Below the pieces are notes generated by a model that was not told the origin of the DNA, ran no database searches, and was given only the letters and a program-made list of their open reading frames with translations. A program made the position numbers and the translations under genes. A DNA stretch of 52,345 nt from Candidatus Rokuibacteriota bacterium (GTDB taxonomy: Bacteria > Methylomirabilota > Methylomirabilia > Rokubacteriales > CSP1-6): the NCBI GenBank assembly GCA_016200085.1, contig JACQFL010000002.1, positions 1-52,345 of the forward strand, read 5' to 3'. Position 1 is the first letter of the stretch. Every line of letters begins with the position of its first letter. Below are positions 43,667-51,437 of this stretch, piece after piece.

Positions 43667-44872
43667 ATGCAGGCGTGGTACCTGTGCGAGAACCCGTACC
43701 CGTTCGTGCCGGACGACGTGCTCCAGGGCGTCGACTCCGTGCGCGGCAGCCTGCCGAACCGGTACTGCGACCCGAAGATCGCCGCGGAGCTGTTCCAGGA
43801 GTGCCTGGACGAGTACCTGCTCTGCGACGACGTCGGGCTCAACATCATCTCCAACGAGCACCACGCCGGGATCAACTGTCTCTACGGCGCCAGCCCGCTG
43901 ATCCTCGGCATCCTCGCGCGCCAGACGCGGACCGTGCGGCTGCTGAGCCTGGGCACGCTGATCACGGTCCGCCCGGACCCGGTGCGGGCCGCCGAGGAGT
44001 ACGCGACGGCGGACGTGATCTCGCGCGGCCGGCTGGAGATCGGCTTCGTGAAGTCCGGCGGCTCCGAGATGGCCTCGGGCAACGCGAACCCCGTTGGCAT
44101 CCGCGAGCGGTTCTGGGAGGCGATCGACCTGATCGTCAAGGCGCTGTCGCACCAGGACGGCCCGTTCTCCTGGGAGGGCAAGCACTTCACGCACCGGCAC
44201 GTGAACATCTGGCCACGGCCGTGGCAGCAGCCGCATCCGCCGCTCTGGGCCGCGACCGGCGACATCGAGACGGCCGAGGAGCTGGGCCGGCGCGGGCTGA
44301 TCAACGCCATCTTCCTGCGCGGCCCCGAGGGCACGAAGCGCGCGTGGACCGCGTACCGTTCGGCGCGCAAGGACGTGGGGCTGCCCGAGCCCGGCCCCGA
44401 TCGCTTCGCGTACATGGGCTTCACCTACGTGGGCGACAGCGACGAGGAGGGGGTGCGCGTCGGCGGCAAGGCGCTCTGGTTCCTGAACACCGGGCTGAAG
44501 TCGGCGCCACAGTACTCGAAGTTCCTGCCCGGCCAGGTCCCGCCGGAGCTGGCGCCGCTCGTCTATCGCTCGGCGCTACGCCCGCCGGCGGCCGTGCCGC
44601 ACGCAGGCCGCCAGGGGGGAGAGTCGAAGGCGGCCTCCCGCGCGCCCCGCGCGCTGGGGAAGGTGACCGCCGAGCAGGCCATCGCCCAGGGGCTGATGTT
44701 CGCGGGGAATCCTGATACTGTGTACCGCCAGATGATGGACTTTCACGCCCAGGTCGGCGGCTTCGAGCACCTGATCCTCATGGGCCGCTCGGGCTTCATG
44801 ACCCACGAGGAAGCCGAGAAGGGCATCACCCGGTTCGCCAAGGAAGTCTTGCCGCGCCTGCGAGAGGTCTGA
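43667..44872 (+). CDS. luciferase-like (LLM class) flavin-dependent monooxygenase
   Basis: This 401-residue TIM-barrel protein of the bacterial luciferase superfamily has SNEHHAGINCLYGASPLILG, TRTVRLLSLGTLITVRPDPV and GRLEIGFVKSGG near the F420/FMN site, and a C-terminal LMFAGNPDTVYRQMMDFHAQ and HLILMGRSGF. It oxidises a small organic substrate using reduced FMN or F420. The hydrolase fragment before it and the amidohydrolase after it suggest a catabolic set, with substrate unknown. Confidence 0.87.
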   Translation: MQAWYLCENPYPFVPDDVLQGVDSVRGSLPNRYCDPKIAAELFQECLDEYLLCDDVGLNIISNEHHAGINCLYGASPLILGILARQTRTVRLLSLGTLITVRPDPVRAAEEYATADVISRGRLEIGFVKSGGSEMASGNANPVGIRERFWEAIDLIVKALSHQDGPFSWEGKHFTHRHVNIWPRPWQQPHPPLWAATGDIETAEELGRRGLINAIFLRGPEGTKRAWTAYRSARKDVGLPEPGPDRFAYMGFTYVGDSDEEGVRVGGKALWFLNTGLKSAPQYSKFLPGQVPPELAPLVYRSALRPPAAVPHAGRQGGESKAASRAPRALGKVTAEQAIAQGLMFAGNPDTVYRQMMDFHAQVGGFEHLILMGRSGFMTHEEAEKGITRFAKEVLPRLREV

Positions 44873-44889
44873 CGAGGAGGAGCGACGCG

Positions 44890-46587
44890 ATGACGTACGA
44901 TCTCCTGATCAAGAACGGCCGGATCGTCGATGGCTCGGGGCGCCCGGCGTTTCACGGCGACGTCGGGGTGGCGCACGGCAAGATCGTCGAGCTCGGGCGC
45001 CTGAGCGGCCCCGCCCGCCAGGTCATCGAGGCCGACGGACGGGTCGTCGCGCCCGGGTTTGTCGACAATCACTGCCACTACGACGCCCAGGTCCTCTGGG
45101 ATCCGCTCTGCTCCTTCTCGTGCAACCACGGCGCGACCACCGTCATCATCGGCAACTGCTCGCTGGCGCTCGCCCCCGTGAAGGCGGACGCTCGCGAGAA
45201 GCTCGCGGGCATGCTGTCCTACGTCGAGGCGATCCCGATGGAGGTCTTGCAGGCGGGCGTGCCGTGGGCCTGGGAGACGTTCCCGGAGTACATGAACGTG
45301 ATCGGTCGACGGCTGGGGGTGAACGTCGGCACGCTGGTCGGGCACTCCGCCGTCCGCCTCTACGCGATGGGCAAGGACTGCTCGGAACGCGAGGCCACGG
45401 CGGACGAGCTGGAGCTCATGCGCGGCCTCGTGCGCGAGGCCCTCGAGGCCGGGGCGCTCGGGCTGTCGATCACGCGCAACATGAACCACTTCGACATCGC
45501 GGGCACGCGCATTCCCGCCGCGTGCGCCCCGGAGTCGGAGCTCTTTGCCCTCGCCGACGTGCTCCGCGAGGCCGGCACGGGCGTGATCCAGTGCGGCGGC
45601 GGCACCAATCCCGAGCTGAAGGACGGCCTCCTGAGCCGGCTCTCCCAGGCGTGCGGCCGCCAGGTCATGTACAACACCCTCCTCGAGCAGGCGCGCCAGC
45701 CGGGCCGGTGGCGCACGCACCTGGCCCACGTCGAGAAGACGGCCCGGCGGGGCATCCGGGCGGTGCCGCTCTGCAACCCGGGGAGCGTCGTGAACCGGTT
45801 CACCATGAAGAACTGCCAGGTGTTCCGCAGCATGCCCACGTGGCTGCCGATCCTCCAGGGCTCCGACGCCGAGAAGCTCAGCGCGTACCGTGATCCGGCG
45901 ATCCGCGCGACGCTGCGCGCCGAGGTGGAGGCGCCGCTCGGGCCGGACTCGACGTTCTCGAAGCGCTGGGACCTGATGATCGTCGAGGAGCCCCAGCGGC
46001 CCGGCAACCGCAGCCTCGCGGGACAGAGCATCGCCGCGATCGCGCAGGCCCGGGGCAAGGATCCGCTCGACGTGTTCCTCGACCTGGCCGTCGAGGAGGA
46101 GCTCGGCACCGTGTTCAGCCTGGGCGAGATCAACATGGACACCGAGGCCGTGGCGCAGATCCTCGGCAGCCCCTACGCCGTGGTCGGGCTCTCCGACGGC
46201 GGCGCGCACGTGCAGTTCCACTCCAACGTGGGCAACCCCACGCGGCTCCTCGGCTACTGGGTGCGGGAGAAGGGGATCATGTCGCTGGAGCACGCGGTCC
46301 GGCGCCTGACCTTCGACTCCGCCACGGCCTTCGGGATCTACGATCGCGGCCTCGTGCAGCCGGGCATGGCCGCCGATCTCGTGGTCTTCGACCCCGACAC
46401 CGTGCGCCCGTGCAAGGAAGACGTCGTCCACGATTTCCCGAGCGGCGGCTGGCGGATGCGCGAGCTGGCCGAGGGCATCCACTACACCGTGGTCAACGGC
46501 GAGGTCCTGCTGGAGAAGGGCGAGCACACGGGCACCCATCCCGGCCGCGTGCTCCACAACGCCCGGTATCAGGTTGCGCGAGGCTGA
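44890..46587 (+). CDS. D-aminoacylase/N-acyl-D-amino-acid deacylase-like amidohydrolase
   Basis: This 565-residue metal-dependent hydrolase of the amidohydrolase-3 group has YDLLIKNGRIVDGSGRPAFH at the N terminus, metal histidines in FVDNHCHYDAQVLWDP, TLVGHSAVRLYAMG, and the C-terminal aspartate in VVGLSDGGAHVQFH. It hydrolyses an N-acyl or cyclic amide bond. GAGGAGGAG lies 8 nt before the ATG. A 78-nt spacer separates it from the DGR target gene. Confidence 0.87.
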   Translation: MTYDLLIKNGRIVDGSGRPAFHGDVGVAHGKIVELGRLSGPARQVIEADGRVVAPGFVDNHCHYDAQVLWDPLCSFSCNHGATTVIIGNCSLALAPVKADAREKLAGMLSYVEAIPMEVLQAGVPWAWETFPEYMNVIGRRLGVNVGTLVGHSAVRLYAMGKDCSEREATADELELMRGLVREALEAGALGLSITRNMNHFDIAGTRIPAACAPESELFALADVLREAGTGVIQCGGGTNPELKDGLLSRLSQACGRQVMYNTLLEQARQPGRWRTHLAHVEKTARRGIRAVPLCNPGSVVNRFTMKNCQVFRSMPTWLPILQGSDAEKLSAYRDPAIRATLRAEVEAPLGPDSTFSKRWDLMIVEEPQRPGNRSLAGQSIAAIAQARGKDPLDVFLDLAVEEELGTVFSLGEINMDTEAVAQILGSPYAVVGLSDGGAHVQFHSNVGNPTRLLGYWVREKGIMSLEHAVRRLTFDSATAFGIYDRGLVQPGMAADLVVFDPDTVRPCKEDVVHDFPSGGWRMRELAEGIHYTVVNGEVLLEKGEHTGTHPGRVLHNARYQVARG

Positions 46588-46665
46588 GACGACGTAAGGT
46601 CAGGGCTGAGGCGGCGTCCGGTAGCGGGGAGACTACCCGGCAGACAGCGCGTGCCGGAGGCGGCT

Positions 46666-48690
46666 ATGGGTGAGGGAGCGGGCTGCGTTCGTGGTCGGGT
46701 GGCGAGCAGCCTCGTCCTGCTGACCGTCCTCCTGGTCATCGGCACCGCGAGCGCCCAGCCTCGCAACATCGGCGTGCAGCCGGCGGCTGGCAGCGCGACG
46801 GCCGCGGCCGGCTACGGCGAGTCGTGGGCGGTCGTCATCGGGATCAACGCCTACCGCGTGGAGCGCGTGCCGAAGCTGCGTTACGCGGTGAGCGACGCCC
46901 GCGCGGTCGAGAGCGCGCTGCGCGGCCAGGGTTTCCGGCCCGATCGCATCGTCGTCCTCACCGACGCCGACGCCACGAAGGCCCGGATCGAGCAGGTGCT
47001 GGGCGACCGGCTGCGTGTGGAGGCCCGCAAGAACGACCGCGTGCTCGTCTTCTTCGCCGGGCACGGGATGACCATGAAGCTCCGCACCGGCGAGGACGAG
47101 GGCTACCTGCTCCCGGTGGACGGCGACCCGTCGGCGCTCTATTCCACGGCCATCAGCATGTCGGCGCTGCGCCAGATCTCGGACCTGATCCCCGCCAAGC
47201 ACATCCTCTACGTCGTGGACGCCTGCTACTCCGGCTACGCCGTCTACAACCGCGCGGTGGCCGACGACCTCTTCGAGGAGATGACGAAGAAGCCGGCGAT
47301 CCAGATCCTGACGGCCGGGCGCCAGGGTGATCTCGCCCAGGAGCGCGCCGGGCACGGCGTGTTCACCGACGTCCTGCTGCGCGGGCTCGGGGGCGAGGCG
47401 TTCGCCGGCAAGGGCTGGGTCGCGCTCGATCAGCTCGGGGTCTGGGTGCGCGAGCGGGTGTGGGCCGAGTCGAACCGCAAGCAGCTGCCCCAGTACGGCA
47501 ACCTCTCGGGCGACGGCCAGTTCGTGTTCACCCGGGCCGGTGCGAAGCTCGCGGCGCTGCCGCCGGAGCCGGCGCCGCCGAGGCCGGCGCCGGGGATCAC
47601 GACGGAGATCGAGCGGGAGTACGGCACGCTGGCCATCCGGGGCAAGCTCGCGGGGATCGAGGTCTGGCTCGACGAGCAGAAGGTGGGCGAGACGCAGGCC
47701 GGTGGCGCGCTGGTCCTACGCAACGTGGCGGCGGGGCCGCATCGGGTCAAAGGCGTCAAGGCCGGGCAGAAGGACTGGGAGCGCGCGGTCGAGGTGGCGG
47801 CCAACCAGCGCGCCGAGGTGATGATCGACATCGAGCCGCTGGGACCGGCGAAGACGCTCCGGACCGAAGACGGCGCGGAGATGGTGCTGGTCCCTGCGGG
47901 CGAGTTCACGATGGGGAGCACGCAGCAGGAGGTGGACCGCGCTGTCGAGGAGTGCAAGCGCGACGGGCTCGCAGAAGCGACGTGCAAGGAGTGGATGGGC
48001 CGCGAGCTGCCACGACACCGGGTGAGTCTCGATGCGTTCTACATCGACCGCTACGAGGTGACGAACGCGCTTTTCGAGCGCTTCACACGCGCCACGAGCC
48101 ATCAGACGACAGCGGAGCGCGAGGGTGACGGATGGGCCTGGCAGCAGAAGGACGGCAAGTGGCAAGGGGTGAAGGTGAGCGGCGCGGCCTGGCGAGCGCC
48201 GAACGGGCCGGGGACAGCGGCGCCGTCGGATCATCCTGTCGTGCAGGTGTCGTGGCACGACGCCGACGCATATTGCCGGTGGGCCGGCAAGCGGCTCCCC
48301 AGCGAGGCCGAGTGGGAGAAGGCCGCGCGCGGCACGGACGGCCGGCGTTACCCGTGGGGCGAGGATTGGGACTCCGCGAAGGCCAACGGCGCCATGACGG
48401 TGAAGGCCACGCGGCCGGTCGGCTCGTATCCGGGTGGCGTCAGCGCCTACGGTGTCCACGACATGGCTGGCAACGCGGCAGAGTGGGTCGCCGACTGGTT
48501 CGACGCTTCGTATTACCAGCGTAGTTCTGAACGGAATCCCCAGGGTCCCACCTCGGGTGAGCGCCGCGTCCTGCGCGGCGGATCCTGGTACTACAGCCCG
48601 ATCCTCCTGCGGACGGCGAACCGCTACTACAGCACGCCGGGCAACCGGTTCAGCCTCATCGGGTTCCGCTGTGCGAGGGGGGCATCTTAG
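46666..48690 (+). CDS. DGR variable protein: exported caspase-PEGA-FGE (C-type lectin fold)
   Basis: This 674-residue protein starts at ATG 46666, set by GGAGG 5 nt upstream; a GTG at 46651 lacks such a site. A signal peptide (SLVLLTVLLVIGTASA) is followed by a caspase-like C14 domain with His133 (FFAGHGM) and Cys187 (VVDACYSGYA), both intact. A PEGA domain follows (about 312-385). The C-terminal FGE-sulfatase/C-type-lectin domain (about 404-674) has VPAGEFTMGS, WHDADAYCRWAGKRLPSEAE and GNAAEWVADW. The VR encodes residues 635-671, with variable positions 642-644, 647, 654-656, 659 and 662-664. It probably sits outside the cytoplasmic membrane and couples ligand recognition by a changeable lectin-like surface to proteolysis. 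Confidence 0.92.
   Translation: MGEGAGCVRGRVASSLVLLTVLLVIGTASAQPRNIGVQPAAGSATAAAGYGESWAVVIGINAYRVERVPKLRYAVSDARAVESALRGQGFRPDRIVVLTDADATKARIEQVLGDRLRVEARKNDRVLVFFAGHGMTMKLRTGEDEGYLLPVDGDPSALYSTAISMSALRQISDLIPAKHILYVVDACYSGYAVYNRAVADDLFEEMTKKPAIQILTAGRQGDLAQERAGHGVFTDVLLRGLGGEAFAGKGWVALDQLGVWVRERVWAESNRKQLPQYGNLSGDGQFVFTRAGAKLAALPPEPAPPRPAPGITTEIEREYGTLAIRGKLAGIEVWLDEQKVGETQAGGALVLRNVAAGPHRVKGVKAGQKDWERAVEVAANQRAEVMIDIEPLGPAKTLRTEDGAEMVLVPAGEFTMGSTQQEVDRAVEECKRDGLAEATCKEWMGRELPRHRVSLDAFYIDRYEVTNALFERFTRATSHQTTAEREGDGWAWQQKDGKWQGVKVSGAAWRAPNGPGTAAPSDHPVVQVSWHDADAYCRWAGKRLPSEAEWEKAARGTDGRRYPWGEDWDSAKANGAMTVKATRPVGSYPGGVSAYGVHDMAGNAAEWVADWFDASYYQRSSERNPQGPTSGERRVLRGGSWYYSPILLRTANRYYSTPGNRFSLIGFRCARGAS
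48568..48677 (+). repeat. DGR variable repeat (VR)
   Basis: The 110-nt segment at the 3' end of the target gene aligns without gaps to the TR at 50191-50300. It is identical at 96 positions and different at 14, all of them adenines in TR (8 A-to-T, 4 A-to-G, 2 A-to-C by codon: tac, tac, agc, ctc, tac, tac, agc, ggc, ttc, agc, ctc in place of ten aac and one gac). The last 20 nt are invariant and would serve as the initiation-of-mutagenic-homology segment. VR ends 13 nt before the end of the stop codon. Confidence 0.97.
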
Positions 48691-48699
48691 GCCGTTGAG

Positions 48700-48725
48700 T
48701 TCTGAATTCTGGTTTCTGAATTCTG
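48700..48725 (+). repeat. AT-rich direct repeats downstream of VR
   Basis: Two copies of TTCTGAATTCTG (48700-48711 and 48714-48725) are separated by 2 nt in the spacer between the target gene and the RT gene. Each contains GAATTC, so the two GAATTC sites can pair as a 6-bp hairpin with an 8-nt loop. The stretch is unusually AT-rich for this window. The Bordetella phage DGR has a hairpin just beyond VR that aids retrohoming; a similar role here is inference. Confidence 0.6.
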
Positions 48726-48741
48726 ATCCGGGACGGGGCGC

Positions 48742-49812
48742 GTGAAGAGCCACGCCAACCTGTGGCCGCGCATCACGTCGTTCGAGAATCTCTACGAGGC
48801 GTTCCGCCGGGCGCGCAAGGGCAAGCGGTGCCGCGCCGACGTCGCCGCGTTCGAGTTCGACCTCGAATCGAACCTGCTCACGCTCCAGCGGGAGCTGCTG
48901 ACCGAGACCTACCGTCCCGGGGGCTACCGCAACTTCGTCGTCCGCGAGCCCACCGAGCGCACAATCAGCGCCGCGCCCTTCCGCGACCGCGTCGTGCACC
49001 ATGCCCTCTGCCGCGTCATCGAGCCGCTGTTCGACCGTGTCTTCGTGCCGCACTCATTCGCCAACCGGACCGGCAAGGGGACCCACCGCGCGATGGACCG
49101 GTGCCGATCGTTGATCGGTCGGTACCGCTATGTGCTCAAGGCTGACGTCTCGAAGTTCTTCCCCAGCGTGGATCACGAGATCCTCTACGCGCTGCTGGTG
49201 AAGCGCGTGCGGGACGCGCCCGCCAGCCGACTCATGCGGTTGATCCTCGACAGCGGCGCCGGCGTCCTGGCCGACGAGTACCGGATGACGTGGTTTCCCG
49301 GCGACACCTTGCTGGGTCCGCTGGGCCGCGCCCGCGGGATCCCGATCGGCAACCTCACGAGCCAGTTCTGGGCGAACGTGTACTTGCACGAGCTGGACCG
49401 ATTCGTCGTCGGAAGCCTCGGCCGGGACGCTTACGTGCGGTACGTGGACGATTTCCTCGTCTTCGGCGATGACAAATCGAAACTCCACGAGCTGCGCTGC
49501 CGGATCGAGGAGTTTCTGGCCACGCTGCGGCTGACGCTGCATCCAAGGAAGACGCGGGTGTTCCCGGTAACCGCCGGCGTGCCCTTCCTCGGATTCGTGC
49601 ATTATCGCCGCCACGTCCGCCTGAAGCGGGACGGGGTGAAGCGTTTCGTGCGGCGGATGCGTCGGTACCAGCGAGCCTTCGCGGAAGGAGGGCTGCCCGT
49701 CCCGCGCCTGACCGCCTCGATCCAGAGCTGGATCGCGCACGCCTCCTACGGCCACACGTTCCGCCTGCGCGCGGCGCTGCTCTCGCGCTGCGCGTTCTCG
49801 CCGGGGCCGTGA
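48742..49812 (+). CDS. DGR-type reverse transcriptase
   Basis: This 356-residue reverse transcriptase has catalytic aspartates Asp135 (LKADVSKFFPSVDH) and Asp236-Asp237 (YVDD at 234-237, in VRYVDDFLVFGDD). Its motif 4 reads IGNLTSQ (202-208) in place of the QGxxxSP of group II intron and retroviral enzymes, a signature of DGR enzymes and thought to underlie low fidelity at adenines. There is no maturase or endonuclease domain. The start is GTG 51 nt after the target gene, and the stop overlaps the avd GTG (GTGA). It should work as a complex with Avd to copy the TR RNA. Confidence 0.96.
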   Translation: MKSHANLWPRITSFENLYEAFRRARKGKRCRADVAAFEFDLESNLLTLQRELLTETYRPGGYRNFVVREPTERTISAAPFRDRVVHHALCRVIEPLFDRVFVPHSFANRTGKGTHRAMDRCRSLIGRYRYVLKADVSKFFPSVDHEILYALLVKRVRDAPASRLMRLILDSGAGVLADEYRMTWFPGDTLLGPLGRARGIPIGNLTSQFWANVYLHELDRFVVGSLGRDAYVRYVDDFLVFGDDKSKLHELRCRIEEFLATLRLTLHPRKTRVFPVTAGVPFLGFVHYRRHVRLKRDGVKRFVRRMRRYQRAFAEGGLPVPRLTASIQSWIAHASYGHTFRLRAALLSRCAFSPGP

Positions 49813-50303
49813 CCAGCGAGTCGCCGGCGTTCGTAAAGATCTACGACCTGCTCAAATGGCTGCTGCCGGCGACGGCGAAGTTCCCGCGCCAGCAGCGCTT
49901 CGTCCTCGCGCGGCAGATCGAGGAGGCGGCGTTCGGGCTTCACCGGGCCTTGCTCCGCGCGGTCGACGACGGCAGGCCCGCGCTCACGGAGGCCGACCGC
50001 GAGCTGGCGGCCCTGCGCGCGTATCTCCGGCTCGCGTGCGATCTGCGCTTCTTCAGCGTCAACCAGTACGAGCACGCCGCCCGGCTCGTGGACGAGCTGG
50101 GCCGGCTGATCGGCGGCTGGAAGCGCCGCGCCGCCGATCCGACCACGGCACCGGCGGCCTCACGAGGCCGTAGTGTGGGGGTGGGCTACCGTCCTGCGCG
50201 GCGGATCCTGGAACAACAACCCGATCAACCTGCGGACGGCGAACCGCAACAACAACACGCCGGACAACCGGAACAACAACATCGGGTTCCGCTGTGCGAG
50301 TGA
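49809..50303 (+). CDS. avd: DGR accessory variability determinant (Avd)
   Basis: The first ~115 residues are a helical Avd/23S-intervening-sequence-like four-helix bundle: [60 protein letters not shown] and [19 protein letters not shown]. Avd pentamers bind the reverse transcriptase and nucleic acid in known DGRs. Here the frame continues for about 50 more residues, ending in a Gln/Pro/Glu-rich tail encoded by the TR itself, which begins in codon 128. The stop TGA lies directly after TR. Whether the tail is part of the functional protein is uncertain; known Avd proteins are near 120-130 residues. Confidence 0.9.
   Translation: MTSESPAFVKIYDLLKWLLPATAKFPRQQRFVLARQIEEAAFGLHRALLRAVDDGRPALTEADRELAALRAYLRLACDLRFFSVNQYEHAARLVDELGRLIGGWKRRAADPTTAPAASRGRSVGVGYRPARRILEQQPDQPADGEPQQQHAGQPEQQHRVPLCE
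50191..50300 (+). repeat. DGR template repeat (TR)
   Basis: The 110-nt template holds 31 adenines. In the VR frame it contains 12 AAC codons, nine of them in three runs of three (NNN), plus one GAC. AAC is the ideal target because changes at its two adenines give 15 amino acids and never a stop. Fourteen adenines differ in VR and no other base does. TR lies inside the avd reading frame, shifted relative to the VR frame. The 158 nt beyond TR up to the HepT gene hold no gene and may encode the 3' part of the TR RNA. Confidence 0.97.
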
Positions 50304-50458
50304 GTCTGCGATTCCGGCCGAGACGCCGTCCCTCCACGGAGGGTGGCTACGCCGGGAAGATGACCCCCAGGCCCGCTCCGGGCCGGCGGTGACGCCAGCC
50401 GAAGAGATCCACCCGCGGGAGCCGGTCAGTAGGCGCCAGCGCCGACCGCCGGCTCCTG

Positions 50459-50875
50459 TCACTTCCGGAGAAGCGCGAGCACCTCGCCCTTGAAGTCCTC
50501 GAAGTCGCCGAGGCGCTGGGAGACGACGTCGAACACCATCCGGTCGTTGACGCGGCCGTATTCGTGGACGAGCAGGTTACGCAATCCCTTCATGCGCCGG
50601 AGGGTGTCGGCGAGCGGCTCCGAGATGGCATGGCCGCGGCGGAGCTTCTCGAACAGGTCGTCCTCCTCGCCGGGAAGCCCGAGGCGTAATCCTGTGACGA
50701 GCAGGGCGCAGACGTCCAGCACGGCTTCGACCGCGATGTGCAGCAGGCGCTCGCACGCTCGCCTCGCGGCGGTCTGCTGGTAATCCTCGTACCGCCCGGG
50801 CACGACCGAACGGAGCTCGCCGAGGTAGCCGTGCAGCTCGTCGAGCTTGGCGAGCACGCGGTCGCGGTCAATCAC
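50459..50875 (-). CDS. hepT: HepT-type (DUF86) toxin
   Basis: This 138-residue helical HEPN RNase has the active motif RNLLVHEY, matching RX4HXY, in which the tyrosine is the site of polyadenylylation by MntA in characterised systems. The GTG start (50875) overlaps the MntA stop by 8 nt; longer upstream frames are only read-through of the mntA region. It is convergent with the DGR, ending 156 nt from avd. Confidence 0.88.
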   Translation of the reverse strand: MIDRDRVLAKLDELHGYLGELRSVVPGRYEDYQQTAARRACERLLHIAVEAVLDVCALLVTGLRLGLPGEEDDLFEKLRRGHAISEPLADTLRRMKGLRNLLVHEYGRVNDRMVFDVVSQRLGDFEDFKGEVLALLRK

Positions 50876-51269
50876 GGGCGACTGCGTCGAGGTACCGGCG
50901 CTGGATGGGGCGGAAGTACTCGAAGGCGCGGGCCGTGCGCGCGGCCAGCGCGTAGAGGGCGTCCTCGTCTCGCACGAAGAGGACCACTCCTTCCTTGAGG
51001 ACGCGACTCCGGATGTGGAGCGGCAGCTGCTGGAAGATCGAGAGGTCCACCTCAGGCTCGGACAGGTACTCGAGGCGCTTGCGGACGGCTGCCTCGGCCG
51101 CGGCGGCACCCGGTGCGAGCGCGAGGCAGACGTCGATGTCGGAGCGGGGGCCGACGTCGCCGCGAGCGTGGCTGCCGAAGAGGATCACGGCGAGGACGTC
51201 GCTATCGCGCGCTGCGCGCGCGACGAGCCGGCGGACGGCGGGGTGCGAGAGCGGATCCATGGTCTGCAT
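50868..51269 (-). CDS. mntA: MntA-type nucleotidyltransferase antitoxin
   Basis: This 133-residue minimal nucleotidyltransferase has GSHARGDVGPRSDIDV, exactly the GSX10DXD motif, and a third acidic residue in EVDLSIFQQL. MntA transfers AMP groups to HepT and so silences it. ATG 51269 is used, and ATG 51260 is an alternative. It forms a typical mntA-hepT operon. Confidence 0.9.
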   Translation of the reverse strand: MQTMDPLSHPAVRRLVARAARDSDVLAVILFGSHARGDVGPRSDIDVCLALAPGAAAAEAAVRKRLEYLSEPEVDLSIFQQLPLHIRSRVLKEGVVLFVRDEDALYALAARTARAFEYFRPIQRRYLDAVARD

Positions 51270-51343
51270 GATACCCGGCGCAGAGGCACGCTGCTCGGGG
51301 ACCGGTCATTGATCCATCGGTAAGGCCGCGCCCATCCGCGTAA

Positions 51344-51428
51344 GGTCTAACGGGCGCGTAGAGGGGCCGCGGCGAGCGAATGCGAGCCAGCGGTCCGATC
51401 GAAACAGGATCGAACGCGTTGTTAGACC
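51344..51428. repeat. attC-like imperfect palindrome
   Basis: An 85-nt element is bounded by GGTCTAAC (51344-51351) and GTTAGACC (51421-51428), perfect 8-bp inverted repeats. They contain GTCTAAC and GTTAGAC, which fit the RYYYAAC and GTTRRRY consensus of integron attC sites, and the interior is partly self-complementary. It lies upstream of mntA. No integron integrase is in the window, so this may be a solitary attC-like remnant or another palindromic repeat. Confidence 0.4.
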
Positions 51429-51437
51429 CAAGACCTC

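Larger units (their letters stand above)
46666..50303 (+). mobile_element. diversity-generating retroelement (DGR) cassette
   Basis: In order: variable target gene with VR at its 3' end, reverse transcriptase gene, avd gene and TR. All four required DGR parts are present, on one strand, within 3.64 kb and apparently intact. TR RNA would be copied with errors at adenines and the cDNA would replace VR, diversifying the target protein while TR stays unchanged. No integrase, phage structural gene or flanking repeat is visible, so this is a chromosomal, cellular DGR. Confidence 0.95.

Noticed and set aside
48742..49812. RT as part of a retron, group II intron or CRISPR-associated RT
   Set aside because: No msr/msd-like RNA, maturase domain or cas gene. 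Motif 4 IGNLTSQ, adjacent avd and the TR/VR pair define a DGR.
50173..50493. Open frame over the TR encoding [20 protein letters not shown]
   Set aside because: This is the TR read in the VR frame; the rest is low-quality sequence. It is a template, not a second lectin gene.
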